A stretch of DNA of 64,000 nt from Tumebacillus amylolyticus (GCF_016722965.1 NZ_JAEQNB010000003.1:434001-498000), one strand, 5' to 3'; shown: positions 43,708-52,887, numbered from the stretch's first letter. The notes: generated by a model not told the origin, from the sequence alone. Translations and numbers: made by a program.

Positions 43708-46022
43708 GAGCCTCCTCCTCTCGCCCGCCAAATCGACTCCGGCGTCAACGGCAGATGAAGCAATTCCACGCCCGCCGCCAGTGACAGGGCATTGGAGAGA
43801 GCTCCCGCCATCCCGATCACTCCGTACTCTCCGATCCCGCGTGCTCCATACGGTCCCTCTTCATAGGGCGTCTGCACGAAGTCGACGACAAACTCCGGAT
43901 TCTCGCCAAAGTGTGTAATTTTATAAAAACGCAGCTGCGGGTTCAGCACCCTCGCTTTTTCGTCATAGAGAAAAGATTCGCGCGTAGCCCAGCTCAAGCC
44001 CATCGACATGCCGCCCGTCATCTGGGTCACAGCTGCTTGGTGGTTGATGATCACACCCCCGTCGAGCACCGTGTACGCACGAAGCACTTGGTATCGGCAC
44101 TCGACCGGATCAAACTCCACCTCCACGCCTTGCGCCGCCACCGCCCATTGCGGGCCCGGTTTTCCGGCACCTGTCTCCGGATCGAGATTCGTCAATTGGA
44201 CGATGTAGCTGCCCCGTCCGATCACCTGCTTGCCGATCGTCAGCCCGTTTGGAAATTGATAGCCCATCGCAATCTCTTTGAACTCCAAGCCTTGCTTCGG
44301 ATTCTCCCGAACGAACACACGCCCCTGGGCGAGATCCAACGCTTCGGGCGGCACGTTCAGCACCAGCGAGGCGTTGTATTTCAACTGCCGAATCGCATCG
44401 TCTGCCGCATCGATCACCGCACGTCCCGCCAACATCGTGGAGGAGGAAGCGACCGTCTTCCAGTGGGTTGGGTTCGTCTTGGTGTTCACTTCATACGACA
44501 CATGCACGTGGCTGACATCGATCGTCAAACGCTCGGCCGCAATCTGCGCCAGCCCTGTCTTGGTGCCCTGTCCGATCTCCACCACGCCATTCATGAGGTT
44601 CACGCTGCCGTCACTGTTGAAAATCAACACGGCACCCGCTCCGGCGTCGGTCGGCGTCGAAGACGTTTTCCACAAAGTTGCAATTCCTTTCGTCCGTACA
44701 CGCCCGTTTGGCAACACTTGCATCTGTCCGCTCTCCCAGTCCATCAACTCCCGCAGACGATCAATGCAGGCAGGCAAATTCCCGATGTTGCTGTGATCCA
44801 GCTCGACTTGTGTCGGCGTCGTATCCCCCGGTCCGATGGCGTTCAACTCCCGTAAAGCCAACGGGTCCATGCCGAGCTTCTTCGCCAGCAAATCCATCGT
44901 CCGCTCGATGGCAAACGTAAGCTCCGGATGAGCAAATCCCCGAAACGACGTCGCATACGTATGGTTGGTGTACACACAAAGCGAGTCCGCCCACAAATTC
45001 GGAATGCGATACGGTCCCGTGCAATCCGTTCCGCCCGCCTTCGCCATAACCGCCGCCATGTCGCCATACGCCCCGCCGTCCCACAGATAGGTGATCTGCG
45101 CCGCCGTCAAGCGTCCGTCACTCGTCGCTGCCAGTTTCACCTGGGCTTCCAATCCGATGTGGCACGGCGAGGAGATCATGTCTTCCTCCCGTGTGTTCGA
45201 AACTTCCACCATCCGCCCGCCGACCGCAAGGGACGCGCAATAGGCGATGAACTCCAACTGCACCGCACCCTTGCCGCCAAACCCGCCGCCGACAAAGGGA
45301 ACATGCACCACCAAGTGTCCCGGATCGATGTCAAAGTACCGTGCAAAAAACTTTTTTATGATAAACGGAGCTTGTGTAGAGGCATGGATGTGAATCTCAC
45401 CGTCCGGCATGATCTCCGCTCGGGCGGCTCTTGGTTCCAATGGAATGTGGTCAGACGGACGAAACGAAGTGAAGCCCTCGACCGTCACATCCGCTTCGGC
45501 CCATCCACGCTTATAGTCCCCTTTGCGAATCTTGAGATGATGGGCGATGTTCATCCCCTGAACCGGGTAGACGTCCCCGTACCGCTTGTACTCGCCCACT
45601 TTCTCATGCACCAACGGTGCTCCCGGCATCAACGCACTGCTCGGCGAGTTCACCACGGGCAACGCCTCATACTCCACATGCACCAATTGTGCCGCTTTCC
45701 ACGCCGTTTGCTCGCTGTCGGCGATCACGACCGCCACGGGCTCCCCGTGATAGCGCACTTTCTGATACGCGAGCACCGGACGGTCGGCCAGCAAATCTCC
45801 CGTCAACACGTGACAGTCCTGCCCCGTCAGCACCGCCCGCACCCCCGGCGTGTTCAATGCTTCCCGCAGATCATAAGAGAGAATTTTCGCATGAGCATGT
45901 GGACTTTTCACGATCTTGCCATGCAACAGCCCGACCAGCGGGCGATCCCGTACATACCTCGCCCGCCCTTCCACTTTGTCATACGACTCCTTGCGCGGGA
46001 CGCTCCGTCCAACCGCACCCAC
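43704..46022 (-). CDS. Xanthine dehydrogenase-family molybdopterin-binding large subunit
   Basis: About 772 residues. The N-terminal domain (about 1-110) begins VGRSVPRKESYDKVEGRARY; the cofactor-binding part has VPFVGGGFGGKGAVQLEF and RGFAHPELTFAIERTMDLLA, and near the C-terminus GARGIGEYGVIGMAGALSNA with the catalytic Glu. It oxidises a purine or other heterocycle or aldehyde; no residue set seen here fixes the substrate. GTG 46022 is preferred (GGAAGGGG 10 bases upstream); a TTG at 46058 would add 12 residues but has no ribosome site. It heads a five-gene operon: large, FAD, 2Fe-2S, XdhC, MocA. Confidence 0.92.
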   Translation of the reverse strand: MGAVGRSVPRKESYDKVEGRARYVRDRPLVGLLHGKIVKSPHAHAKILSYDLREALNTPGVRAVLTGQDCHVLTGDLLADRPVLAYQKVRYHGEPVAVVIADSEQTAWKAAQLVHVEYEALPVVNSPSSALMPGAPLVHEKVGEYKRYGDVYPVQGMNIAHHLKIRKGDYKRGWAEADVTVEGFTSFRPSDHIPLEPRAARAEIMPDGEIHIHASTQAPFIIKKFFARYFDIDPGHLVVHVPFVGGGFGGKGAVQLEFIAYCASLAVGGRMVEVSNTREEDMISSPCHIGLEAQVKLAATSDGRLTAAQITYLWDGGAYGDMAAVMAKAGGTDCTGPYRIPNLWADSLCVYTNHTYATSFRGFAHPELTFAIERTMDLLAKKLGMDPLALRELNAIGPGDTTPTQVELDHSNIGNLPACIDRLRELMDWESGQMQVLPNGRVRTKGIATLWKTSSTPTDAGAGAVLIFNSDGSVNLMNGVVEIGQGTKTGLAQIAAERLTIDVSHVHVSYEVNTKTNPTHWKTVASSSTMLAGRAVIDAADDAIRQLKYNASLVLNVPPEALDLAQGRVFVRENPKQGLEFKEIAMGYQFPNGLTIGKQVIGRGSYIVQLTNLDPETGAGKPGPQWAVAAQGVEVEFDPVECRYQVLRAYTVLDGGVIINHQAAVTQMTGGMSMGLSWATRESFLYDEKARVLNPQLRFYKITHFGENPEFVVDFVQTPYEEGPYGARGIGEYGVIGMAGALSNALSLAAGVELLHLPLTPESIWRARGGGS

Positions 46023-46099
46023 TGCACACCAACCCCTTCCGACAGACTTCTTCTTCAAAAGGTTTGTATGCGGCGCACGTTTCGTCCTATGTGGAAATG

Positions 46100-46135
46100 A
46101 AAAAAAGACCGGCCCCCTCTCCGGGAACCGGTCTT
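46100..46135 (-). terminator. Terminator between the GntP permease and the hydroxylase operon
   Basis: AAGACCGG...CCGGTCTT hairpin followed by seven T on the minus strand. It ends the permease transcript about 40-80 bases before the hydroxylase operon starts. Confidence 0.87.
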
Positions 46136-46148
46136 GCTCCTACAACTT

Positions 46149-47579
46149 TTAGAAGATCGACAGCACGCCTGCCAACAGGAAGACGGTAAGCGTTTTCACC
46201 ACGGTAATGGCAAAAATGTCCTTGTACGACTGACGGTGGGTCAACCCGGTGATCGCCAACAGCGTGATAACCGCGCCGTTGTGCGGCAGAGTGTCCATAC
46301 CGCCGGAAGCCATCGAAGCGATCCGATGCAACAGTTCCGGCGAGAGGCCGGTTGCATTGGCGAGGGCGAGATACTGCTTGCCCATGACATCGAGTGCAAT
46401 CGAGAGACCGCCCGATGCCGAACCGGTGATCCCTGCCAACACGTTCACCGCCAGCGCTTCGGAAAGCAACGGATGGCTGCCACCGCCGAGGATTGCGTCA
46501 CGAATGCCGCTGAAGCCCGGCAGAGTTTTGATGACGTTGCCAAAACCTACTTCGGATGCAGTGTTGAAGATCGCGAGGAGTGCCCCCGCCGCCGCAGCGG
46601 TCAGCCCGCCGGCGAGCTTGCCTTTTACTTCGCGTGCATTGATCAGCAGAGCGACCACAACTCCGGTCGTCAGTGCGCCGATCAGAGCCCAAGACGACAC
46701 GATGTTTTTCACGTTTTCGATCTTGAACGTCTGTTTCAACATCCCAGCGTCATACCACTTGTCGGCACCCAAACCCGTGCGGGAGAACACATAGTTCAGC
46801 ACAAGGACGACGACCAGCGGCAACAACGCCAACCAGATGCTCATGTACTTCGGCTGCTCAACAACACCCTTGCTTACTCCTGTGGCAGCCGCTTCGAGTT
46901 GAGCTTGAACTACCTCCGGCTCGTTGCGATGCCCGGTGCCGTAGCCCTCTCCGGCAGCCGCCGCTTGTCGACGACGACGTTCCAGCCAGAGCAAGCCGCA
47001 GGTGAAGACCAGCAGACCTCCGATGATCCCCACAACCGGTGCGGCATACGCATCGGTGCCAAACACTGCGGTCGGGATGATGTTCTGAATTTGCGGAGTG
47101 CCCGGCAGTGCGTCCATCGTGAAAGTGAACGCTCCGAGGGCAATCGTGCCCGGCAACAGGCGTTTCGGGATGTCAGCTTCGCGGAACAGCGCCGCTGCAA
47201 ACGGATACACGGCAAATGCAACGACGAACAGCGAGACGCCGCCGTAGGTGAGGATGCCGCACGCGAGCACAACGGCAAGGATGGCCCGCTTCGAGCCGAT
47301 CGCCTTGACGACGTTGTGCGCAATGGAGGCCGCCGCCCCGTTCATCTCCATCACCTTGCCAAAGATTGCTCCCAAGAGAAAGATAGGAAAATAAGATTTC
47401 ACATAGTTCGCAGCTTGCGTCATAAACGATTCACTGTAGCTTGGCATGAGAGCGAGGCCCGAAAGCCCTGCCGCCAACAGTGCGAAGATCGGGGCGAAGA
47501 TGATGACCGGATACCCGCGGTAGGCAACGAACATCAGCAACCCCAACGAGACCAGAATAGCTAAGATGTCTAAAAACAC
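46149..47579 (-). CDS. GntP-family (gluconate/H+ symporter-like) permease
   Basis: 476 residues and about 12 membrane segments. GntP-family features: LLGAIFGKVMEMNGAAASIA, ACGILTYGGVSLFVVAFAVY, TMDALPGTPQIQNIIP, and the C-terminal ASGGMDTLPHNGAVITLL. Relatives carry gluconate, glycerate, 3-hydroxybutyrate or other carboxylates, so the substrate is open. Start is GTG 47579 with GGGGG 8 bases upstream. It lies directly upstream of the molybdenum hydroxylase operon but is separated by a terminator. Confidence 0.88.
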   Translation of the reverse strand: MFLDILAILVSLGLLMFVAYRGYPVIIFAPIFALLAAGLSGLALMPSYSESFMTQAANYVKSYFPIFLLGAIFGKVMEMNGAAASIAHNVVKAIGSKRAILAVVLACGILTYGGVSLFVVAFAVYPFAAALFREADIPKRLLPGTIALGAFTFTMDALPGTPQIQNIIPTAVFGTDAYAAPVVGIIGGLLVFTCGLLWLERRRRQAAAAGEGYGTGHRNEPEVVQAQLEAAATGVSKGVVEQPKYMSIWLALLPLVVVLVLNYVFSRTGLGADKWYDAGMLKQTFKIENVKNIVSSWALIGALTTGVVVALLINAREVKGKLAGGLTAAAAGALLAIFNTASEVGFGNVIKTLPGFSGIRDAILGGGSHPLLSEALAVNVLAGITGSASGGLSIALDVMGKQYLALANATGLSPELLHRIASMASGGMDTLPHNGAVITLLAITGLTHRQSYKDIFAITVVKTLTVFLLAGVLSIF

Positions 47580-47645
47580 GTAATAGTCCCCCTTTCTACC
47601 TGAAGCGTATCACACAGAAGTTACAGAAGAGTTGCACAACTAGCG

Positions 47646-47682
47646 AAAAAGCGGGAGTGCCGCTGCGGCACTCCCGCTTTTT
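47646..47682. terminator. Bidirectional terminator after the second anti-sigma gene
   Basis: Perfect AAAAGCGGGAGTGCCG-CTG-CGGCACTCCCGCTTTTT hairpin, A and T runs on both sides; it directly follows the anti-sigma stop. Confidence 0.93.
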
Positions 47683-48523
47683 AGTTTCCCGTGGTCGTGA
47701 CGCTCTGTTCGAGAAGCGGGTAGGGCAGAACGGCGTTGTTGATAAGGGCGGTACTCTTTTTCGCATCCGCCTCGTCTTTGAACCCGTTGATCACCGCTTT
47801 TCCGTCTGCAATTGAGGTTTGAATCATCGGATTGGCGACCATGTGATTGTCCAGCCAGATCGAGAGACGATGGCCGATGTTTTTTTCCGTGATCGTTTTG
47901 AACAGGGCCGGGTTTTTGAACTCAATCTGCACTTGAGGCAGTTTGGTTTGCGGGTCGATCATCGCAGTCGCATTTGATTGCAAGTCGGTTCCCGTCGCAA
48001 GCACCGTACCGTCCTCCGACTTAAACTCCACCTTCGCCGTCTGGGTCAGCAGAGCGCGTAACGCCTCCGCGTCCACCTCTCCCGTTGTTTGCACACGGAC
48101 ATGCGAGGGATCGACGATGGTCACGACGCCGCGCTTCACACCGGTTTGATCCAAGCGATTCTGGAGAGTGGCCACCGTTGCTTGCAAACCTTCTGTCGTG
48201 GGCGCTCCTTGTACTTCATACAAGGCATCGAACCCCACTTGGAAGTCGACAGGTTGCCCCGTTGCATGTTTTGGCAAACTCGCCTGATTTCCCACCGGCA
48301 GCCAATCGCTCTGTACAGCCCCCACGACCAGAACGGCACAGGCGGCTGCGACCACTCCCGCTGCGGTGAATCGTCGATTGCGCTGCCTCGATTTTTGCTT
48401 GGGCACGCGGCGGCGGATGTTCTGCCACATCTCGTGGCGCTCCTCTTGCGACAGGTGGAACGGAGACAGTTCTTGCAGGTCCTCGACGACTTTCGGCTCT
48501 TGATCAGACCACCTCATAGACAT
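47681..48523 (-). CDS. Putative membrane anti-sigma factor with SecD P1-like sensor domain
   Basis: 280 residues. The cytosolic part (about 1-60) is helical and basic at its end (VPKQKSRQRNRR), followed by one membrane helix (about 62-80, AGVVAAACAVLVVGAV). The extracytoplasmic part (about 95-280) aligns by eye with the P1 domain of SecD: LQNRLDQTGVKRGVVTIVD, HVRVQTTGEVDAEALRALL, KVEFKSEDG, PQVQIEFKNPALFKTITEKN, IGHRLSIWLDN and LINNAVLPYPLLEQSV follow the SecD order. It overlaps the ECF sigma gene by 20 bases. Start ATG 48523 (GGAGG, 9 bases); a GTG at 48532 abuts the site. Likely senses something at the membrane surface and restrains the sigma factor. Confidence 0.75.
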   Translation of the reverse strand: MSMRWSDQEPKVVEDLQELSPFHLSQEERHEMWQNIRRRVPKQKSRQRNRRFTAAGVVAAACAVLVVGAVQSDWLPVGNQASLPKHATGQPVDFQVGFDALYEVQGAPTTEGLQATVATLQNRLDQTGVKRGVVTIVDPSHVRVQTTGEVDAEALRALLTQTAKVEFKSEDGTVLATGTDLQSNATAMIDPQTKLPQVQIEFKNPALFKTITEKNIGHRLSIWLDNHMVANPMIQTSIADGKAVINGFKDEADAKKSTALINNAVLPYPLLEQSVTTTGN

Positions 48524-49022
48524 TCTGTTCACCCTCCTTGTAGTGTCCGCTCAGCGACTTGATCGCCCTGTGGTACGTGACTTTGACTTTGCTTTCCGTC
48601 CAGCCGAGGATGTCTGCCGCCTCTTGCACCGAAAACTCCTGCAACCCGCGTAAGGCAACCACGGCCCGATGATCCGCCTTCAAGTGCCGGATGTGCAGGT
48701 AGAGTTCTTGGCGCGCTTCGTTCATTTGTGCGATCTCCTCCGGCATCTCGACTCCCTGCGTCGGTTGCTGGCGCAGGAGTTTTTGCAAAAGTCTCTGGCG
48801 TTCCGCTTTGCGCACGCGGTCGACGGCGAGATTGTGCGCGATGGCGATCAGCCACGTGCGCAGAGAGGAACTCCCCGTGAAACTCTTCCATCTCCCAAAC
48901 GCTTTTACGAACGTCTCTTGTGACAAATCCAAAGCGTCCTCTCGATGGCCAAGGAAGCACATGAGATAGCGAAACACAGCCTCCACGTGGTTCGCGTATA
49001 CGTCTTCCCACTCCTCTTGCAT
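48504..49022 (-). CDS. ECF RNA polymerase sigma factor
   Basis: 172 residues. Region 2 (about 8-75): FRYLMCFLGHREDALDLSQE and SSLRTWLIAIAHNLAVDRVR. Region 4 (about 110-160): LKADHRAVVALRGLQEFSVQ and ADILGWTESKVKVTYHRAIK. GGGGTG lies 7 bases before the ATG. It is the first gene of a two-gene unit with the membrane anti-sigma candidate and has an ECF-type promoter upstream. It is related to the other ECF sigma factor in this window (similar region 2 and 4 motifs), so the two units may be paralogous. Confidence 0.94.
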   Translation of the reverse strand: MQEEWEDVYANHVEAVFRYLMCFLGHREDALDLSQETFVKAFGRWKSFTGSSSLRTWLIAIAHNLAVDRVRKAERQRLLQKLLRQQPTQGVEMPEEIAQMNEARQELYLHIRHLKADHRAVVALRGLQEFSVQEAADILGWTESKVKVTYHRAIKSLSGHYKEGEQNVYEVV

Positions 49023-49061
49023 AATGAAGCACCCCGTTTCTCTTCTTCCTGATTTCGCAGA

Positions 49062-49090
49062 TTAGACGACCGAAATTTAAATTGGTTACA
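49062..49090 (-). promoter_or_regulatory. ECF-type promoter of the second sigma gene
   Basis: TGTAAC (49085-49090), 16-base spacer, CGTCTAA (49062-49068) on the minus strand. The -35 sits in the T-tract of the preceding gene's terminator. Same -10 and spacing as the promoter of the other sigma gene. Confidence 0.75.
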
Positions 49091-49122
49091 AAAAAAAACT
49101 GACGTCAGCGCGCGACGTCAGC
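49090..49122 (-). terminator. Terminator of the kinase-GNAT unit
   Basis: CTGACGTC-GCGCGC-TGACGTCAG type hairpin (49099-49121) followed by eight T on the minus strand. Confidence 0.87.
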
Positions 49123-49635
49123 TTTTCCCAATTCCTTCTCAAAACACACATACGGCTCTGCTCGACGATCCTGGAAGTGAATCTCGCCCTTCCACACATA
49201 GCCCAGACGCAAGTACAAGGCCACCGCCGCTTTGTTGCGGGAGTAGGTGTCGAGACGAATCGAGCTGTATCCGTTCTCGAGGCCCCACTGTTCGGCGAAT
49301 CCCATCAGATCGCGCCCGATGCCTCGTCCCTGCGTGTCGGGATGGACGGCCAAGCGGTGAACGACCAGCCACTTGCCTTGCGCATCGTCCCATTGAATCT
49401 GCGAGTACGGCTCATCGATCGATTCGTTGAGCACGACGGCACCGAGCAACTTCTCGTCCTCGTCCACACATACAAACAGGGTGCCCGCTGCGAGGTCTGC
49501 TTCCAATACGGTGCGATTCGGATATGTATCGTCCCATTGGTCGTTGCCGCCCGCCTGCATGCGGCGAATCACAGCTCTGTAGATCTCCAAGAGAGCGTCT
49601 AGGTCATTCGTCGTGGCTGCTCTCATCTCCGGCAT
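49105..49635 (-). CDS. GNAT-family N-acetyltransferase
   Basis: 176 residues with a full GNAT domain: VVHRLAVHPDTQGRGIGRDLM is motif A with the acetyl-CoA-binding QGRGIG, followed by SIRLDTYSRNKAAVALYLRLGY (motif B). The acceptor is unknown. Start ATG 49635 has GAGGAGG 7 bases upstream. The first 32 bases overlap the end of the histidine kinase gene, so the two are translated from one message. The stop lies inside the right arm of the terminator region. Confidence 0.88.
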   Translation of the reverse strand: MPEMRAATTNDLDALLEIYRAVIRRMQAGGNDQWDDTYPNRTVLEADLAAGTLFVCVDEDEKLLGAVVLNESIDEPYSQIQWDDAQGKWLVVHRLAVHPDTQGRGIGRDLMGFAEQWGLENGYSSIRLDTYSRNKAAVALYLRLGYVWKGEIHFQDRRAEPYVCFEKELGKADVAR

Positions 49636-50929
49636 CGTGATTCCTCCTCTTGAAATTGTCCTTCTTGGTGGCGAACGGGACGGTGATCGTCGCTTGCGTG
49701 CCACGCCCTTTTTCCGACTCGAATGTCAGTGTGCCCGACATCGCTTCGACGATGCGAAACGTCACCATGAGGCCGAGTCCGGTTCCTTTTTCCTTCGTGG
49801 AATAGAACGGTTTGCCGAGACGCTCCACTTGTTCCGCGGTCATCCCTTCGCCGTTGTCGATCACCGTCACTTGCACGCAATCTCCGTTGCGGTGGGCCCG
49901 CACTTCGATGCGTCCGCCTTGGCGAATCGCTTCGACGGAGTTTTTGACGAGGTTGATAATCACTTGCTTGAACTTGACCTTGTCCACGAACACGTAGAGC
50001 GTATCTTCTACATCGAGAGTCAATTCCACCGCTTGCATCGTAGCGTACGACGTCATGAACGTCACGATGTTCCGCACTTCGACGGCGATGTTCACCCGTT
50101 CGAGATGTTCAAGCTCCGGCTTGGCGAAATTCAAGTAATCCGAAATGATGAACTCGGCACGATCGAGCTCCGAGATGGCCGTCCGCATGTAGCGGCGGTT
50201 GTCTTCGTCCATCGTCGACTGGGCGAGTTGGATGAAGCCGCGCACAACGGTCAACGGATTGCGCACTTCATGTGCGATCGACGCCGCGAGATCGGAGATG
50301 ATGTTCAATTTCTCCGACTTGCGAATTTCTTCACGCATCCGGGCGCTTTCCATAAGATTCTCGATCAACAGCACAGAGAAGGTCATCGCAAACATATAAA
50401 GACCCGCGTACATCCAATAAAACGCACAGCCTCGTCCAACCAGATACTCCACTTGGCTCTTCGCGTCAAACACATACCAAATCGACGCCATCATAAATAA
50501 AAACGTCGTCAACGACAGTCCGAGGGAGCACAAGACTTTCTGACTGCGATTGTAACTAAGATAACGCCTGCGAATCAACATCGTGCAAGTGAAGACGATG
50601 AGCAAACACACCACGACCGAATAAAAGGAGATCCCGCCCCCCAGATACAATCGATATCCGAGCAAGAGCAGCGCGGCCACCAACCCGCTGCGCCATCCTC
50701 CATAGAGAACCGCAATCAAGAAAGGCACCCAGCGCAAGTCCCACAAGAAATCTTCTCCGAAGGCAATCGGAAATACCATACACAGGTCACAAGCAATCCC
50801 GTACAACAGGCCGATCAACCATTGATCCAAATGAGGCTTTTTCGTTGAAACACGTTCCATCTGAAACACCTGATACACGAAAATCGGCGTCAGGATCAGC
50901 AACAAGTTCAAAAGCAAATCCTTGGACAC
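49604..50929 (-). CDS. Membrane sensor histidine kinase (KinB/5TM-LYT-like)
   Basis: 441 residues. The N-terminal half has about six membrane helices with the 5TMR-LYT style (IAFGEDFLWDLRWVPFLIAV, ALLLLGYRLYLGGGISFYSV). The HisKA domain has the phosphoacceptor His220 in SIAHEVRNPLTVVRGF. The ATPase domain has the N box VKNSVEAIRQGG, the G1 box VIDNGEGM and the G2 box GTGLGLMV. The kinase core resembles sporulation kinases that feed Spo0F. Start GTG 50929 with GGAGG 7 bases upstream. No response regulator gene is adjacent, as usual for orphan phosphorelay kinases. Confidence 0.88.
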   Translation of the reverse strand: MSKDLLLNLLLILTPIFVYQVFQMERVSTKKPHLDQWLIGLLYGIACDLCMVFPIAFGEDFLWDLRWVPFLIAVLYGGWRSGLVAALLLLGYRLYLGGGISFYSVVVCLLIVFTCTMLIRRRYLSYNRSQKVLCSLGLSLTTFLFMMASIWYVFDAKSQVEYLVGRGCAFYWMYAGLYMFAMTFSVLLIENLMESARMREEIRKSEKLNIISDLAASIAHEVRNPLTVVRGFIQLAQSTMDEDNRRYMRTAISELDRAEFIISDYLNFAKPELEHLERVNIAVEVRNIVTFMTSYATMQAVELTLDVEDTLYVFVDKVKFKQVIINLVKNSVEAIRQGGRIEVRAHRNGDCVQVTVIDNGEGMTAEQVERLGKPFYSTKEKGTGLGLMVTFRIVEAMSGTLTFESEKGRGTQATITVPFATKKDNFKRRNHDAGDESSHDE

Positions 50930-51030
50930 AGCAATTCCTCCACGAGAACACATACTCCATTGCCCATTATGACAGGTAAACTCTGGGTTGTCATGACCAA
51001 TTGTAAATAATTATGCGATTAAGAGCCTGA

Positions 51031-51507
51031 CTATGTGGGGAGCGTGTCCAATTCCCGTCCTTCAAGCACGGAAGCGTTCAACGCTTGCAACATATAACCA
51101 ATCCCGCGATACCCTTGAAGGGGCAACACGATACGCGGTTGCAAGTGCCAATCTCGGAAGTATCTCTCCACGGCGCGTGCGTATTTCTTGCCACCGAGCA
51201 CGACAACTTCCTCGACATCACCAAATCCGCGCGCCAACCACTGTTCCCGTAACATCTCCACCGAAATCACCAGAGCGGAGTCTGACGTGAACGAAACATC
51301 ATAATTCTCTCGCAGCATGTCGTCCGGCAACAACACCCCGTGTTTCGCCGACAAGACCACCCACTGCTCAAAAAAAGTGCCCGCATACGCTTGGCACGCC
51401 TTGGCAAACGCACCGATGTACACATCCTCCGCCCGCGTGTCTCCCGCGTCGGGTTGCTTGTCCCAGATCTTTTTCGCCCCACATGGCGTGATGCACAACC
51501 GTTTCAT
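51031..51507 (-). CDS. DUF6884-like protein
   Basis: 158 residues. It begins KRLCITPCGAKKIWDKQPDA, then VYIGAFAKACQAYAGTFFEQW, VVLSAKHGVLLPDD, and a C-terminal VVVLGGKKYARAVERYF. This layout fits a family of small cytosolic proteins (DUF6884) whose function is unknown; the SAKHG and LGGxxYA motifs recall nucleotide- or tRNA-modifying folds, but I will not assign activity. Start ATG 51507, with GGAGAGG directly upstream. Monocistronic. Confidence 0.65.
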   Translation of the reverse strand: MKRLCITPCGAKKIWDKQPDAGDTRAEDVYIGAFAKACQAYAGTFFEQWVVLSAKHGVLLPDDMLRENYDVSFTSDSALVISVEMLREQWLARGFGDVEEVVVLGGKKYARAVERYFRDWHLQPRIVLPLQGYRGIGYMLQALNASVLEGRELDTLPT

Positions 51508-51529
51508 CCTCTCCGACTCCCTCTCCGCT

Positions 51530-51565
51530 AAAAAAGCGGCCCCCACGTGCATGGGCCGCTTTTTC
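51530..51565 (-). terminator. Terminator near hemAT
   Basis: AAAAGCGGCCC...GGGCCGCTTTTT hairpin after the hemAT stop; T-runs on both strands. Confidence 0.88.
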
Positions 51566-51585
51566 ACACTGGCGTACTTTCTGTT

Positions 51586-52887
51586 TTAGATGGTTGCCGC
51601 GATCTCCGCGAGTTCATCCGCCGAGGACGCCACGGTGGAGACCGCCATGTTGATTTCTTCGATCACGTTTGCGAAACTGTGCAATTCAGCGTCGATGGCG
51701 TTGGTCTGCCCCTTCAACTCGGTCATGGAGGTGAAGATGTGGTCGAATGAATGGTTCACGACATCGATTTCCCGAACGCTCTGTTCCACCAGTTCCTTCA
51801 CCGATTGAAGCGAATCGGCCATGTGCAAGATGCCTTGCTTGGTTTCTGCAATCAAGCCGGTGACGCCGGTGACAGACTCTTTGGTCTGCTCCGAGAGTTT
51901 GCGCACTTCGTCCGCGACGATCGCAAATCCACGGCCCTGCTCCCCGGCACGCGCCGCTTCGATGGCGGCGTTGAGGGCGAGCAAGTTCGTCTGGTCGGCA
52001 ATGCCGGCGACGATTTCGACGATCTCTTGGATTTTGTCGGACGCGTTGCGCAGGGTGAGCATCTCGCTCTCGACTTTGCGCATGCGGGATTCCATGTTGT
52101 GCATCGTGTTGCGCTGGCGACCCAATTGGGTCTTGCCGGACTGCGTGCCTTCCTCTGTCTGCGTGGCCGTCGCCGCCCCTTGTTGGGCGGAACGGACGAT
52201 CTCGCTCGATTGAGCGGTGATCTGTTGCAGAGCCGAAGCGGTCTGTTCGGTAATCGCCGCCAGTTCTTCGGACGTTTCGCGGACTTTGCGGCGCAGGGTT
52301 TCTTTTTTCTCTTCTTCTGCCATGCGTAGGCGTTGCAATTCGGCTTCGTACGCTTCGAGCACCAACATCTGCTCCAAATTGAGCATCTTGGTGACGGCGA
52401 GCAGCAAGCGGCTGTAGTCTTCCTTGGTCGTCGTGTGTTCATAGAGAACGCCTGCGAGCGACAGGAGGAGGTCTTGGAACGCGCACATGTACCATTTCGG
52501 TTGGAGGCCGACACGGACGTGGACGTGCGCGATGATCTTGCGCTGTTCAATGAATTTGCGGTCGATGACTCCGGCGAACATCTCGGAGATGTGCCTGCGC
52601 AGCGTGCCTTTCAATCGTTCGATGGTGCTGTGGTCGTTGATGATTGCCATCAGAGACGCTTCTTGTCCTAAATTTCTGTAAAACTGGTCGACAATTTCGC
52701 CCAAATTCTCCGACACATAGGGTTGCAAATAACGAATCGCTGCCAGATCGTGCAGCGTCAGATTGATCATGTTCAATTGCTTTTCCAAATCGGAGCCTTT
52801 CTCAACGGAGATCCGGACGTCCGGCAACAAACGTTCCAATTCAGTTAACACCTGTTGTTGTTGGGTTGCTTTTTTAAATAATGCCAT
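51586..52887 (-). CDS. hemAT: Heme-based aerotactic transducer (HemAT, globin-coupled chemoreceptor)
   Basis: Soluble oxygen sensor for aerotaxis. 433 residues. The globin sensor domain (about 30-190) has the proximal heme His at residue 123 in [14 protein letters not shown], the same number as in B. subtilis HemAT. The C-terminal MCP signalling domain (about 200-433) has the conserved hairpin tip [20 protein letters not shown]. There is no membrane segment. It should signal to CheA; no che genes are nearby. Divergent from the GGDEF gene, perhaps pairing motility and c-di-GMP control. Confidence 0.94.
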   Translation of the reverse strand: MALFKKATQQQQVLTELERLLPDVRISVEKGSDLEKQLNMINLTLHDLAAIRYLQPYVSENLGEIVDQFYRNLGQEASLMAIINDHSTIERLKGTLRRHISEMFAGVIDRKFIEQRKIIAHVHVRVGLQPKWYMCAFQDLLLSLAGVLYEHTTTKEDYSRLLLAVTKMLNLEQMLVLEAYEAELQRLRMAEEEKKETLRRKVRETSEELAAITEQTASALQQITAQSSEIVRSAQQGAATATQTEEGTQSGKTQLGRQRNTMHNMESRMRKVESEMLTLRNASDKIQEIVEIVAGIADQTNLLALNAAIEAARAGEQGRGFAIVADEVRKLSEQTKESVTGVTGLIAETKQGILHMADSLQSVKELVEQSVREIDVVNHSFDHIFTSMTELKGQTNAIDAELHSFANVIEEINMAVSTVASSADELAEIAATI

